DNA of 64,000 bases from Streptomyces oceani. Lineage in GTDB: Bacteria; Actinomycetota; Actinomycetes; Streptomycetales; Streptomycetaceae. The notes beneath the pieces are model-generated. The model ran no database searches. It saw only the letters and a program-made list of their open reading frames with translations, and was not told where the DNA came from. The DNA lies in assembly GCF_001751245.1 (NCBI RefSeq), contig NZ_LJGU01000113.1, forward strand, positions 45,905 to 109,904, read 5' to 3'. The translations under genes and the position numbers were made by a program. Below, one piece after another: positions 17,607 through 29,259 of this stretch (position 1 is its first letter; each line of letters begins with the position of its first letter).

Positions 17607-17762
17607 CCACTGTGAAGGCATATCGGGATCAACCACCGACCGGGCAGGACCCGTTGTCGCGTCCGTCCGCCTGCGGAGGGCCGACAGCGGGCCGGACCGC
17701 GAACCGACAACGAGTCCAAGGCGCACTGACTTCCTGGCGTACAGGGGGCGCCGACCCACGGC

Positions 17763-18956
17763 CTACGGGCTCGCCGCCTCCGCACCCGTCGGGTCCAGCA
17801 GCGAGGCGTCACCCATCTCGTTCAGCACGAGCGCCAGAGCGCCCAGCACCTCCGCGCGACTGCCCAACGTCCCCGGCACCACCGAGAGCCGCCGCGCCGC
17901 GCTCGGGATGGCGTAGCGCGCGACCGAGTCCCGCACCGGATCGAGCAGCAGGTCGCCGGCTTCCGCGAGGTCGCCGCCCAACACCGCCCGGCAGGGGTTC
18001 AGCAGGTTGCACAGGCTGGCCACGCCGCTGCCGATATGTCGACCGATATCCGCGACCAACCGGCGGCAGCCCGGGTCCCCTTCGAGGGCGAGCCGCACCA
18101 CCGTGGCCATGTCGATGTCCGCGCCATGGCTGGAGCCGAGCAGCGGCAGGACGTACCGCGCGGCGGTGAAGGTCTCCAGGCAGCCGCGGTTGCCGCAGCG
18201 GCAGACCGGGCCCGACTCGTCCAGCGTGATGTGGCCGATCTCCCCGGCCGTGCCGCCGGGCCCGCGGTAGATCCGTCCGTTGATCACCAGCCCGGCACCC
18301 ACTCCGCTGCCGATCTTGATGTACGCGAGGTCGCTCGATCCTCGCCCGCTGCCCCAGACGCGCTCCCCGAGCGCGCCGAGGTTGGCGTCGTTGTCGACGT
18401 ACACCGGTACGCCGAGTCGCCCGGACAGCTCCTGGCTCGGGCGGGTCCCTGCCCAGCCCGGCAGGATGGCGGTGGAACCGAGTTCGCCCGATTCCACGTC
18501 GATCGGCCCGGGGACGCCAAGACCCACCCCGACGACCTTCTCCCGACTGACCCCCGAATCCGCGACAAGCCGCTCCACCAACAACTCCGCGCGGTCGAAG
18601 CCCTCCGCGGCGGACGCGTCCACATCGATCGGCTCGGACTCCTCGGCCAGCACCTGATGGGCGAGGTTGCCGACGGCCACCCGCATGTGCGCGTGCCCGA
18701 AGTCCACACCCACGACGATTCCCGCGTCCGAGGACAGCGAGACGCTGCGGGCCCGACGTCCGCCCGCGGAGGTCGACGCCACCTCCACGGTGCCGCCGTC
18801 CTTGAGTTCCCGCACGATGTTGGACACCGTCGCCGCGGAGAGCCCGGTACTCCGGGCGATCTCCGCCTGGGTGAGAGATCCGGCCAACCGGACGGCTCGT
18901 ACGACCCGTGCCAGATTGGCCCGGTGCAGCGAGGACTGCGATCCCGGAGTCTCCAC
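17763..18956 (-). CDS. rok7B7: ROK family transcriptional regulator (Rok7B7-like)
   Basis: A 397-residue protein: N-terminal winged HTH (LTQAEIARSTGLSAATVSNIVRELKDGG within residues 25-55) followed by a ROK sugar-kinase-like domain with VVGVDFGHAHMRVAVG, VDNDANLGALGE and the zinc site CRCGNRGCLET. The GTG at 18956 is chosen because GGGAG lies 10 nt upstream and homologues I remember begin METPGSQ; in-frame starts at 19040 (ATG) and 19070 (TTG) are possible. It sits between xylFGH and ngcEFG as SCO6008 (Rok7B7) does in S. coelicolor, where it controls xylose uptake and affects carbon repression and antibiotic production. Confidence 0.9.
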   Translation of the reverse strand: METPGSQSSLHRANLARVVRAVRLAGSLTQAEIARSTGLSAATVSNIVRELKDGGTVEVASTSAGGRRARSVSLSSDAGIVVGVDFGHAHMRVAVGNLAHQVLAEESEPIDVDASAAEGFDRAELLVERLVADSGVSREKVVGVGLGVPGPIDVESGELGSTAILPGWAGTRPSQELSGRLGVPVYVDNDANLGALGERVWGSGRGSSDLAYIKIGSGVGAGLVINGRIYRGPGGTAGEIGHITLDESGPVCRCGNRGCLETFTAARYVLPLLGSSHGADIDMATVVRLALEGDPGCRRLVADIGRHIGSGVASLCNLLNPCRAVLGGDLAEAGDLLLDPVRDSVARYAIPSAARRLSVVPGTLGSRAEVLGALALVLNEMGDASLLDPTGAEAASP

Positions 18957-19160
18957 CTTTGCTTCACTCCCGCCCTGGTGCGGCACGACCACCGGCCCGT
19001 CTGCCGCATCACGGCGGCGGATGCGGTCTGTTTCCAACATCTGAAACTCAAGCAGAGCGTTCCGGGTCAACTCCCGTCAAGACCTTGAGCGAACTTGCGC
19101 TCACATGTGAGGCATCGTACGAACTTGAGCGCCCTCGGCGACGAGCCCCCGGACAAGGAC

Positions 19161-19199
19161 CGTCCCGGACCCGGTGGTCGCGCCACCGGGTCCGGGACG
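19161..19199 (-). terminator. Terminator between ngcG and rok
   Basis: CGTCCCGGACCCGGTGG (19161-19177) and CCACCGGGTCCGGGACG (19183-19199) form a perfect 17-bp stem with a 5-nt loop, 60 bp after the ngcG stop. It should insulate rok from ngcEFG transcription. Confidence 0.88.
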
Positions 19200-19260
19200 T
19201 GTGTGCCCGGCGCCCGCCACGCGGGGACGGCTGGACGAGCCGACACCCGCGCGCCGCGGC

Positions 19261-20208
19261 TTACTTGACCGCGCCTGCGGTCAGTCCCTCCTGCACCTGA
19301 CGCTGGAAGATCATGTAGACGATCAGGATCGGGATCATGGCGATGGAGAGCCCGGCGAACAGCGCGCCCCAGTCGCCCTCGTATCCCTGGTTCACGGAGA
19401 GTTCGGCGAGCCCCTGGGTGAGCAGCGCCTTGTCCTTCTCCGTGGAGTTCAGTGCCAGTGGCAGGAAGTACTGGTTCCACTGGCCGAGGAAGTTGAAGAT
19501 GCCGATGCTGATGAGTCCCGGCTTCGCCATCGGCAGCATGATCTGGAAGAACGTCCGCATGTGGGACGCGCCGTCGATGGTGGCCGCCTCCGCGACGCTG
19601 CCGGGGAGCGTACGGAAGAAGGAGGTCATGAAGAAGGTGGTGAAGGGCAGCGAGTAGGCGATGTACGCCAGCATCAGCCCGTGCCGGGTGTCCAGCAGCG
19701 AGAAGTTGTCCATCACGAAGAACAGCGGCACCACGGCCAGGATGATCGGGAACATCATCCCACCCGCGAAGAGCAGGTAGACGAAGCGGTTACCGCGGAA
19801 GCTGAACCGCGCGATGACGTACGCCGCCATGGACCCCAGCAGCATCGTCCCGGGCAGCGAACCGCACAGGATGATGACCGAGTTGAGCGTGTACTTCCCG
19901 ATGTTGGCGTCGGACCAGGCGTTCGTGAAGTTCTCGAAGCTCAGCGAGGTCGGCCAGCCGAACGGAGTGCCGGTAATGTCCGCGGAGTCCCGCAGCGAGT
20001 TCACCATGACCCAGATCAGCGGGCCCGCCGCCATGACGACCCAGAGGATCAGTATGCCGATGGAGAAGACGTTGAGGACCCCGCCCTGGGTGCGCTTCGG
20101 CGTCCGCGCCGGCGCCTGTGGCTCCGGGGTTCTCCCGACCGGGGTGACCGCCTCGTCGTCCTCTTCGGCGCGCTCGGTGGTGCTCGTCACCTGAATCTCC
20201 CCGCTCAT
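19261..20208 (-). CDS. ngcG: Sugar ABC transporter permease NgcG-like (MalG type)
   Basis: A 315-residue membrane protein with six hydrophobic segments after a charged 45-residue N-terminal tail. The MalG-family cytoplasmic EAA loop is visible as EAATIDGASHMRTFFQIMLPMAKPGL. It forms the import channel with NgcF. The ATG at 20208 starts 1 nt after the ngcF stop, so the genes are co-transcribed. No ATPase is in the operon; in streptomycetes the shared ATPase MsiK normally energises such systems. N-acetylglucosamine/chitobiose specificity is inferred from NgcE and the neighbourhood. Confidence 0.9.
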   Translation of the reverse strand: MSGEIQVTSTTERAEEDDEAVTPVGRTPEPQAPARTPKRTQGGVLNVFSIGILILWVVMAAGPLIWVMVNSLRDSADITGTPFGWPTSLSFENFTNAWSDANIGKYTLNSVIILCGSLPGTMLLGSMAAYVIARFSFRGNRFVYLLFAGGMMFPIILAVVPLFFVMDNFSLLDTRHGLMLAYIAYSLPFTTFFMTSFFRTLPGSVAEAATIDGASHMRTFFQIMLPMAKPGLISIGIFNFLGQWNQYFLPLALNSTEKDKALLTQGLAELSVNQGYEGDWGALFAGLSIAMIPILIVYMIFQRQVQEGLTAGAVK

Positions 20209-20209
20209 C

Positions 20210-21286
20210 TCAGAACTCGATCCGCTCGCGCCTGCTGAGCAGCATCATGATCCCCGAGAAGATCATGGTGATGATCAGCAGTACGACGCCGACCGCGGTG
20301 GCGTAGCCCGCCTGGCCGACATCGAACGCCTTCTTGTACAGGTAGACCGGAGTGACGAGGGTGCTGTTACCCGGTCCGCCCGCGTTGATCGTCATGATGT
20401 GCACCACGGCGAATCCGTCCAGGGCCTGGATTCCCATGTAGATCCATCCGGTCTGCACGGTGTCCCAGATCAGCGGGAGCGTGACCCGGAAGAACGTCGT
20501 CGGCCTGGAGGCTCCGTCCAACAGCGCCGCCTCGTAGATGTCCTTCGGTACGGAACCCATCGCGGCCGAGAAGAGCACCACGTAGAAGCCGACGAACATC
20601 CAGCACATCACGAACAGCACGCAGAACATGGCGATGTCCGGATTGGCCAGCCAACTCTGCGTCAGCGAGCCCAGCCCGAAGGTGCGCAGCAGCTCGTTGA
20701 TCGGGCCGGTGATGGGGTCGAACATCGCGCCCCACACGACGCCGATGATGGCCACCGACAGCACCTGCGGGAAGAAGTACACGACCTTGTAGAACTTCGC
20801 GCCGGTGACGCCCGAGATCGCGTCGCTCTTCTTACGACGCCCGCCGGCCTGCAGCATGAAGGCGAAGAAGAGCCCCAGCCCCAGGGTGATCACCGGGGCG
20901 ACGACGAGCAGCAGGAGGCTGTTCCGGATCGACGCCCAGAAGTCGTCGTCCTCCAGCATCCGGGAGTAGTTGTCCAGGCCGACCATGTTGAAGTCGCTGC
21001 TGAACCCGGACCAGTCCGTCAGCGAGTAGTAGAACGCCTGGAAGAAGGGCGAGATCACCAGGATCGCGTAGATGATCAGCGGCACCAGCAGGAACCAGCT
21101 GATGAAACGGTACTTGTCCAGCGTGCGGTACCGCCGGTCGTACCGCACCCGCTCCGGCGTGTACCGGGGCGGCAGCACCAACGTCAGCGCGAACAGCAGA
21201 TAGTCGCCGAGACCGGTGCGCTTCTCGTCCTTTACGGGTGTCGGTCCGGTGGGCTTCCTGTCCACCGTCCGCACGTCGTTCGCCAT
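20210..21286 (-). CDS. ngcF: Sugar ABC transporter permease NgcF-like (MalF type)
   Basis: A 358-residue protein with a long cytoplasmic N-terminus (about 60 residues) and six membrane segments. The EAA loop reads YEAALLDGASRPTTFFRVTLPLIWDT. It pairs with NgcG as a heterodimeric channel. The ATG at 21286 has GGAG about 10 nt upstream; an upstream GTG at 21310 lacks a ribosome site. It follows ngcE by 61 bp in the same operon. Confidence 0.9.
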   Translation of the reverse strand: MANDVRTVDRKPTGPTPVKDEKRTGLGDYLLFALTLVLPPRYTPERVRYDRRYRTLDKYRFISWFLLVPLIIYAILVISPFFQAFYYSLTDWSGFSSDFNMVGLDNYSRMLEDDDFWASIRNSLLLLVVAPVITLGLGLFFAFMLQAGGRRKKSDAISGVTGAKFYKVVYFFPQVLSVAIIGVVWGAMFDPITGPINELLRTFGLGSLTQSWLANPDIAMFCVLFVMCWMFVGFYVVLFSAAMGSVPKDIYEAALLDGASRPTTFFRVTLPLIWDTVQTGWIYMGIQALDGFAVVHIMTINAGGPGNSTLVTPVYLYKKAFDVGQAGYATAVGVVLLIITMIFSGIMMLLSRRERIEF

Positions 21287-21347
21287 GCCGCCCCGCTCCG
21301 TACTCGTCACGAGCTGATGAAACCGATGGGTTCGCGACCGCTACCGG

Positions 21348-22769
21348 TCAACGCTTGTACTTCTTGATCGCGTCGTCCTTGCGCACCTCGTCGGTGGCCT
21401 TCTGACACCGCTTCATGGCCTCGGACGGGCCGATGTCACCGGACATCAAGGAAGCCAGCGCGCCGCCCACCTTCTCGTTGTGCAACTGGAGGTACCAGTC
21501 CTTGTGCCGGGGGCTGAGGATGTTGTCGCCGGCCGCCTCCACCACCTTCTTGGCGGAACCGAGCCCGGGCCCGAGATCCAGACCGTCAGCCGCACCGTCC
21601 ACGCAGGTCAGCGCCGAGACCAGCTCGGTGAAGTTCTTGGTGGACTCCTTGCCCATCATGATGCGCAGGAACTCCAGCCCGCCCTCGACGTTCTTCGCCT
21701 TGGCCGGCACCATGAACGGCTCGCTCGCCTCCGCCCAGACGGTCTCGAAGGGCATCTTGTCCGAGGAGTCCAGGCTGGGGTTAGGGGCGACCGTCATCTC
21801 GAAGTCGTCCGGGGTGGTCTGCTTGGCCTCGTTCTCCACCCAGGAGCCGTTCGGGATGAACAGCGCGTTGCCCTTCGTCCACTGGGTCTGCGACTGGATG
21901 TGGTCGAGACCCGAACTGCCCTTGAGGATGTAGCCCTTCTTCTGCAGCTCCGCGTAGGCCTCGAAGGCCTGCTTGACAGCGTCGTGCTCCCAGGCGTCCG
22001 GCTCCAGGTTGTCGATCGCCTTCAGTCGGTCCGCCCCACCGATCTTGCCGATGAAGGCGAACATGGTGAAGGCCAGGTAGTACGGGTGCTTGCCCGCGTA
22101 GGTCCAGGCCTCGATGCCTTGCTTCTTCGCCTTGGCGCAGACGTCCAGCATCTCGTCCCAGGTCTTCGGGTACTCGACGTCGAGCTTCTCCAGCGCCGAC
22201 TTCGAGTACCAGAGGCCGTAGACCGTGTACGAGTAGTTCAGCTGGTAGACCTTCTCGCTGCCGAACTGGCCCTTCTCCACCGTCCCGGGGCGCAGCGTCT
22301 CCCGGACCGTCTTGGAGGGGTCGAAGAGCGACGGGGCGTCCAACAGCGGCCCGAGGTCGGTGACCTGTTTGTCGTCGATCAGGCTGGCGATGTCCATGTT
22401 CTCGGCGCCGGAGTTGTTGATGACGTCCGGCGGGCTGCCCTTGACCATCCGCGGCTGCATCTTGGTGCGGATCTTCTGCGTCTTGGCGTGCTTGACCTTG
22501 CCGTACGACTCCGCGTAGATCTTCTCGGCGTCCTTGGCGTACTGGTCGCCGTAGCCGCCGTTGAAGATGACGACCTCGAGGCCCGCCTTCTTGTTGACCG
22601 CGAGCGGATTGTCCTTGGTCTTCTTGCCCTTCTCGACCTTGTTCTCGTTGCCGTCGTCGCCTCCGCTCGCGCAAGAGGAGAGCGCGGTCATCCCGGGCAC
22701 GGCCACGAGGCCGAGCGCCGCTGCGCGCTTCATCACATCACGGCGGTTGACATCGGAGGTGTTTCCCAT
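21348..22769 (-). CDS. ngcE: N-acetylglucosamine/chitobiose-binding lipoprotein NgcE-like
   Basis: A 473-residue extracellular solute-binding protein of the family that includes NgcE. The leader has a twin-arginine-like NRRDVMKRA and a lipobox LSSC with Cys33, so it is probably a Tat-exported lipoprotein. The mature domain includes VIFNGGYGDQYAKDAEKIY and the ligand-lobe segment YSYTVYGLWYSKSALEKL. The ATG at 22769 is preferred (GAGGAC upstream); a TTG at 22775 would add two residues. First gene of ngcEFG. Upstream are a DasR-like site and an inverted repeat, consistent with control by aminosugar metabolism. Confidence 0.9.
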   Translation of the reverse strand: MGNTSDVNRRDVMKRAAALGLVAVPGMTALSSCASGGDDGNENKVEKGKKTKDNPLAVNKKAGLEVVIFNGGYGDQYAKDAEKIYAESYGKVKHAKTQKIRTKMQPRMVKGSPPDVINNSGAENMDIASLIDDKQVTDLGPLLDAPSLFDPSKTVRETLRPGTVEKGQFGSEKVYQLNYSYTVYGLWYSKSALEKLDVEYPKTWDEMLDVCAKAKKQGIEAWTYAGKHPYYLAFTMFAFIGKIGGADRLKAIDNLEPDAWEHDAVKQAFEAYAELQKKGYILKGSSGLDHIQSQTQWTKGNALFIPNGSWVENEAKQTTPDDFEMTVAPNPSLDSSDKMPFETVWAEASEPFMVPAKAKNVEGGLEFLRIMMGKESTKNFTELVSALTCVDGAADGLDLGPGLGSAKKVVEAAGDNILSPRHKDWYLQLHNEKVGGALASLMSGDIGPSEAMKRCQKATDEVRKDDAIKKYKR

Positions 22770-22935
22770 GCTCAAGTCCTCGCCTTCTCCAGGACTCAGG
22801 CGGTGTAGCGGCTCCCCGTCAAGTCGCCACCGGCGCAGGGCCCGACACCGCGGGTCGTATGAAGCTCAGATCGTGCGGGTTCATGCTGTGTGCGGAAAGC
22901 CTTGTGGGCTATGGATTGTGTCGTACGGACCGTCG

Positions 22936-22969
22936 CCTGTGCGCGGTATCACCCAGAGGTGCGCACAGG
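22936..22969. repeat. Inverted repeat in the ngcE leader
   Basis: CCTGTGCGC (22936-22944) and GCGCACAGG (22961-22969) are perfect complements around a 16-nt spacer. The second arm overlaps the predicted -10 of ngcE and the dre-like site, so it could be an operator pair or a 5' stem-loop. Confidence 0.6.
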
Positions 22970-22980
22970 TATAGTCCACT
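22965..22980 (-). promoter_or_regulatory. dre-like (DasR) site and promoter of ngcEFG
   Basis: The minus strand AGTGGACTATACCTGT agrees with the DasR consensus AGTGGTCTAGACCACT at 12 of 16 positions, including AGTGG and ACC. TATACC within it (22968-22973) can act as the -10, with TTGCCC 18 nt upstream as -35. DasR responds to glucosamine-6-phosphate and controls aminosugar uptake in streptomycetes. Confidence 0.5.
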
Positions 22981-23055
22981 TGCCGCCGGCAGGGCAAGAT
23001 CGAAGACAACTTAGGCCACGAGTCTTTCCCGAGTTGAGACCTCTCGGACACAATG

Positions 23056-23093
23056 ACGGCGCCGCATCTCGCGAAGACGAGATGCGGCGCCGT
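23056..23093 (-). terminator. Terminator of acnA
   Basis: ACGGCGCCGCATCTCG (23056-23071) pairs perfectly with CGAGATGCGGCGCCGT (23078-23093), a 16-bp stem with a 6-nt loop, 26 bp after the acnA stop. It separates acnA from the ngc promoter. Confidence 0.9.
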
Positions 23094-23118
23094 GTTCAGA
23101 CAGTGAAGTCTCGGACTA

Positions 23119-25980
<2,862 letters not shown>

Positions 25981-26287
25981 TGCCGGGTGCAGGCCTGATC
26001 CCTCGCGGTACAGCACGAACACCGCCGGCGAAGTCGGTGACCGCTGATCGTGGTACCCCGCCCGCCCGCTGATATGTGGGCACACGAGCCGCGACACGGA
26101 GGCGCAGTCGGGCGACGGCTCTCAGCCGCGCTGACCCCGCCGCCCCGGGACGGCTGGTCGACGCCGGGCTGACGGTGCGACGGGGGACGCCCGACCGCCG
26201 GACGGCGGACCGGCCGCCCCTACCCTGCCCCGCAGAAGTTTCGCCTTCCCCGTCCAGCCGGCCGGGACGTCACGCGGAGGAGAGCCA
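25981..26287. other. Gap between acnA promoter and the next gene
   Basis: About 300 bp with no convincing gene. The plus-strand frames are Arg/Pro-rich and featureless. The end carries the ribosome site GGAGGAG for the ORF at 26288. Confidence 0.5.
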
Positions 26288-26896
26288 ATGATTTCCAGGT
26301 ACCAGAAGCAGCTGCGTGAGAAGTTCCTGTCGGCCCCCGAGACTCCGCCACCCGCCCCCTGGCGTCCCGTGCTGGACGCCCCCGTGGGTGGCCTTCTCGG
26401 CATCGGCTTCGCCGCCGCCCCCGGCACCGACCGCGACCTCGTCATGGTGGTCTCCTGGTCCGGGCACGGCCTCTTCGACACGGTCACCGGGGAGAAGCTC
26501 GACCGCGACCACGACCCAGCCCCTGAGGACAGCACACCGAACGCCGTGCCTGATCTCACCTGCCCCGGGCTCGGGCCTGTCGCCGGGACCCCGGTGAGTA
26601 TCGCCGGGCTCTTCGGAGGCGGCCTCCACACCACCACCCGCGACGGCTGGACCCTGGAGGTCGTCAGCCCCGAGTGGCCTCACCACCGCGTGCTGCTCTC
26701 CGGAGACGGAGGAACGCCGCACAGCACACCACACGGCGAGGGCTGGTGGCACGTCTACGACTCCCGCTTCTCCGAGCTCCGGGCCGCCGGCTTCTCCCCG
26801 TCCGGTCGTACGCTCGCCGTCGCCACCAGCAGCGACCTCACGCTCTGGACCCGCCCGGCTCCCGAAGCGGGTCCGACGAACGACGCCACGACGTGA
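26288..26896 (+). CDS. Hypothetical protein
   Basis: A 202-residue protein that I do not recognise. It begins MISRYQKQLREKF after a strong GGAGGAG ribosome site 5 nt upstream, which supports it as real. The middle is Gly- and Pro-rich and contains short beta-type repeats (LVMVVSWSGHGLFDTVTGE, then LAVATSSDLTLWTRP near the end) reminiscent of single beta-propeller strands, but no full WD40 repeat. There is no signal peptide or membrane segment. It lies between the acnA promoter and the xre-murA gene and ends about 90 bp before the latter. Confidence 0.75.
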   Translation: MISRYQKQLREKFLSAPETPPPAPWRPVLDAPVGGLLGIGFAAAPGTDRDLVMVVSWSGHGLFDTVTGEKLDRDHDPAPEDSTPNAVPDLTCPGLGPVAGTPVSIAGLFGGGLHTTTRDGWTLEVVSPEWPHHRVLLSGDGGTPHSTPHGEGWWHVYDSRFSELRAAGFSPSGRTLAVATSSDLTLWTRPAPEAGPTNDATT

Positions 26897-26955
26897 CCAC
26901 ACGGTGCGCGGTCCTCGCACCGCGCCTCACCCGATCAGCGCACCCCCTGTCACAT

Positions 26956-26975
26956 CTATCTCAGATCTGAGATAG
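26956..26975. promoter_or_regulatory. Perfect 20-bp palindrome overlapping the xre-murA promoter
   Basis: CTATCTCAGATCTGAGATAG is fully self-complementary. It overlaps the TAGCGT box (26973-26978) that lies 7 nt before the ATG at 26986. Binding here would block the leaderless promoter, so it is a likely operator, perhaps for the gene's own XRE domain or for the factor that reads the similar acnA palindrome. Confidence 0.75.
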
Positions 26976-26985
26976 CGTTTCACGC

Positions 26986-28515
26986 ATGAGCGATGACTAC
27001 CTCGCCCGTATCGGGCAGTTGATCCGTGACGCGCGTCAGCATCGTGGCTGGACGCAGTCGCATCTCGCGGAGGCACTGGGGACCAGCCAGAGCGCGGTCA
27101 ATCGCATCGAACGGGGCAACCAGAACATCAGCCTTGAGATGATTGCCCGTATCTCAGAGGCACTTGACAGCGAAATCGTCTCGCTGGGCTACTCCGGACC
27201 GATGCACCTGCGAGTGGTCGGCGGACGTCGACTCTCCGGCAGCATCGACGTGAAGACCAGCAAGAACGCCTGTGTGGCGCTCCTTTGCGCCGCGCTCCTC
27301 AACTCCGGCCGTACGGTGCTGCGTCGGGTGGCGCGCATCGAGGAGGTCTACCGCATCCTGGAGGTTCTCGGCTCGATCGGCGTACGCACCCGCTGGATCA
27401 ACGACGGCGCGGACATCGAGATCGTGCCGCCCGCCGAGCTGGAGCTCGACTCCATGGACGCGGACGCGGCGCGCCGCACCCGCAGCATCATCATGCTGCT
27501 CGGCCCGCTGCTGCACCGCACCGACCGGTTCCGCATCCCGTACGCGGGCGGCTGCGACCTGGGCACCCGTACGGTACAGCCGCACATGATCGCGCTGCGG
27601 CGTTTCGGCCTGGACATCACCGCCACCGACGGCATCTACCACGCGCGGGTGGATCGTTCCGTCACCCCGGACCGGCCCATCGTGCTGACCGAGCGCGGCG
27701 ACACCGTGACCGAGAACGCGCTGCTGGCGGCGGCCCGGCACCCGGGCACCACGGTGATCCGCAACGCCTCGTCCAACTACATGGTGCAGGACCTGTGCTT
27801 CTTCCTGGAGCAGTTGGGCGTACGGGTCGAGGGCGTGGGCACCACCACGCTGACCGTGCACGGCCTCGCGGACATCGACGTGGACGTCGACTACTCCCCC
27901 TCCGAGGACCCGGTGGAGGCCATGAGCCTGCTGACCGCGGCGGTGGTCACCGAGTCCGAGCTGACGGTGTGCCGGGTGCCGGCGGAGTTCCTGGAGATCG
28001 AGCTGGCCGTGCTCGAGGAGATGGGGCTCGACTGCGACCGCAGCCCGGAGTACCGGGCGGGCAACGGGCGTACCAGGCTGATCGACCTGACCGTGCGCCC
28101 CTCCAAGCTGGAAGCGCCGATCGACAAGATCCACCCGATGCCCTTCCCCGGCCTGAACATCGACAACGTGCCCTTCTTCGCCGCCATCGCGGCCACCGCG
28201 CAGGGCCAGACGCTGATCCACGACTGGGTCTACGACAACCGCGCGATCTACCTCACCGACCTCAACCGGCTGGGCGGTCGCCTGCAACTCCTCGATCCGC
28301 ACCGGGTCCTGGTGGACGGCCCGATCCGCTGGCGGGCCGCGGAGATGATCTGCCCGCCGGCCCTGCGGCCCGCGGTGGTCGTGCTGCTGGCGATGATGGC
28401 CGCCGAGGGCACCTCCGTACTCCGCAACGTCTACGTGATCAACCGCGGGTACGAGGAGCTGGCGGAACGGCTCAACGAGGTGGGCGCCCAGATCGAGACC
28501 TTCCGCGACATCTGA
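26986..28515 (+). CDS. murA2: XRE helix-turn-helix / UDP-GlcNAc 1-carboxyvinyltransferase (MurA-like) fusion
   Basis: A 509-residue protein. Residues 7-62 form an XRE HTH (IRDARQHRGWTQSHLAEALG, SQSAVNRIERG); residues 72-509 form an EPSP-synthase-like MurA domain. Catalytic residues are kept: Lys93-Asn94 (TSKNAC), nucleophile Cys190 with Arg195 (AGGCDLGTR), Asp393 (GLNIDN) and Arg487 (NRGYEEL). MurA adds enolpyruvate to UDP-GlcNAc in peptidoglycan synthesis; canonical MurA (about 420 residues) has no DNA-binding domain. The gene is leaderless (TAGCGT 7 nt upstream) and its promoter overlaps a perfect palindrome, suggesting autoregulation. The Cys implies fosfomycin sensitivity. It matches SCO5998 in position. 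Confidence 0.9.
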   Translation: MSDDYLARIGQLIRDARQHRGWTQSHLAEALGTSQSAVNRIERGNQNISLEMIARISEALDSEIVSLGYSGPMHLRVVGGRRLSGSIDVKTSKNACVALLCAALLNSGRTVLRRVARIEEVYRILEVLGSIGVRTRWINDGADIEIVPPAELELDSMDADAARRTRSIIMLLGPLLHRTDRFRIPYAGGCDLGTRTVQPHMIALRRFGLDITATDGIYHARVDRSVTPDRPIVLTERGDTVTENALLAAARHPGTTVIRNASSNYMVQDLCFFLEQLGVRVEGVGTTTLTVHGLADIDVDVDYSPSEDPVEAMSLLTAAVVTESELTVCRVPAEFLEIELAVLEEMGLDCDRSPEYRAGNGRTRLIDLTVRPSKLEAPIDKIHPMPFPGLNIDNVPFFAAIAATAQGQTLIHDWVYDNRAIYLTDLNRLGGRLQLLDPHRVLVDGPIRWRAAEMICPPALRPAVVVLLAMMAAEGTSVLRNVYVINRGYEELAERLNEVGAQIETFRDI

Positions 28516-28539
28516 CCGGGGCCTCGTCGCGGGAAGAAC

Positions 28540-29002
28540 TCAGGGTGCCGTGACGCAGTCGGAGAGTTCCCGGAACGCCTGGGAGAGGTCCGCGACCCGC
28601 ACGGTGGTGATCTCCGAGCGGGTGAGCGTGCCGGAGTCACCGTGGGTCTCGTAGCGGCGCAGGTCCCGTAACGCGGCGGCCTTACGGCACAGTTCGCGCG
28701 CGAGACGGCCTTTGCCCAGCCGATCGACGAGACCCTCTTCCACGGCACGCTTGCAGCACGCCTCCAGCACGGTGACCGCGTCCTCGTCCATGACGTCCCC
28801 GTGTTCCTCCAGGACACCGTGGTCGATCTGTGCGAGTTCCTCGGCGGAGTAGGAAGGGAAGTCCACGCGGGTGGTGAACCTGGAGACCAGTCCAGGGTTG
28901 CTCGCGAGGAGTTCGGTGATCTCGTGTGGATAGCCGACCAGCACCACGACCAACTGGTCGCGGTCATCCTCGGCGAGAAACGTCGGGTAGTGGTGGCAGA
29001 AC
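28540..29002 (-). pseudogene. Truncated AAA ATPase (SpoVK/CbbX-like) fragment
   Basis: The minus frame encodes the C-terminal half of a CbbX/SpoVK-type AAA protein: FLAEDDRDQLVVVLVGYPHEI, then NPGLVSRF and VDFPSYSAEELAQI with the sensor-2 region. Upstream an in-frame stop (near 29003-29005) ends the similarity, and no Walker A or B is present, so the ATPase cannot be active. A GTG at 28953 could start a 137-residue peptide, but it lacks a good ribosome site. It is convergent with murA2 and looks like a 5' deletion. Confidence 0.65.
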
Positions 29003-29212
29003 CTCTATTCATCGGACACTTGCAGGAGAGTGGCCGTGCTTTCTTCGAGCAGATGAAGAACCTTGTCCCACTTAACGCTCACGCATACAACGATGCCCTC
29101 TCCCGGCTGATTCCGGGAAACACAGCGTAAGAACTGACTCAGGACTGCGGCCTTCCCGTGATCGGTTCAGTCCAACCGCGTTACGCCCCTAGCGCCACAC
29201 ACCGCGCATGGC

Positions 29213-29252
29213 TGTGCCGCCCGCACCGGTGATTCCGGTGGCGGGCGGCACA
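29213..29252 (-). terminator. Terminator after the DUF397 gene
   Basis: TGTGCCGCCCGCACCGG (29213-29229) pairs with CCGGTGGCGGGCGGCACA (29235-29252) with one bulged base and a 5-nt loop, 8 bp beyond the DUF397 stop. Confidence 0.8.
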
Positions 29253-29259
29253 CCGACCG

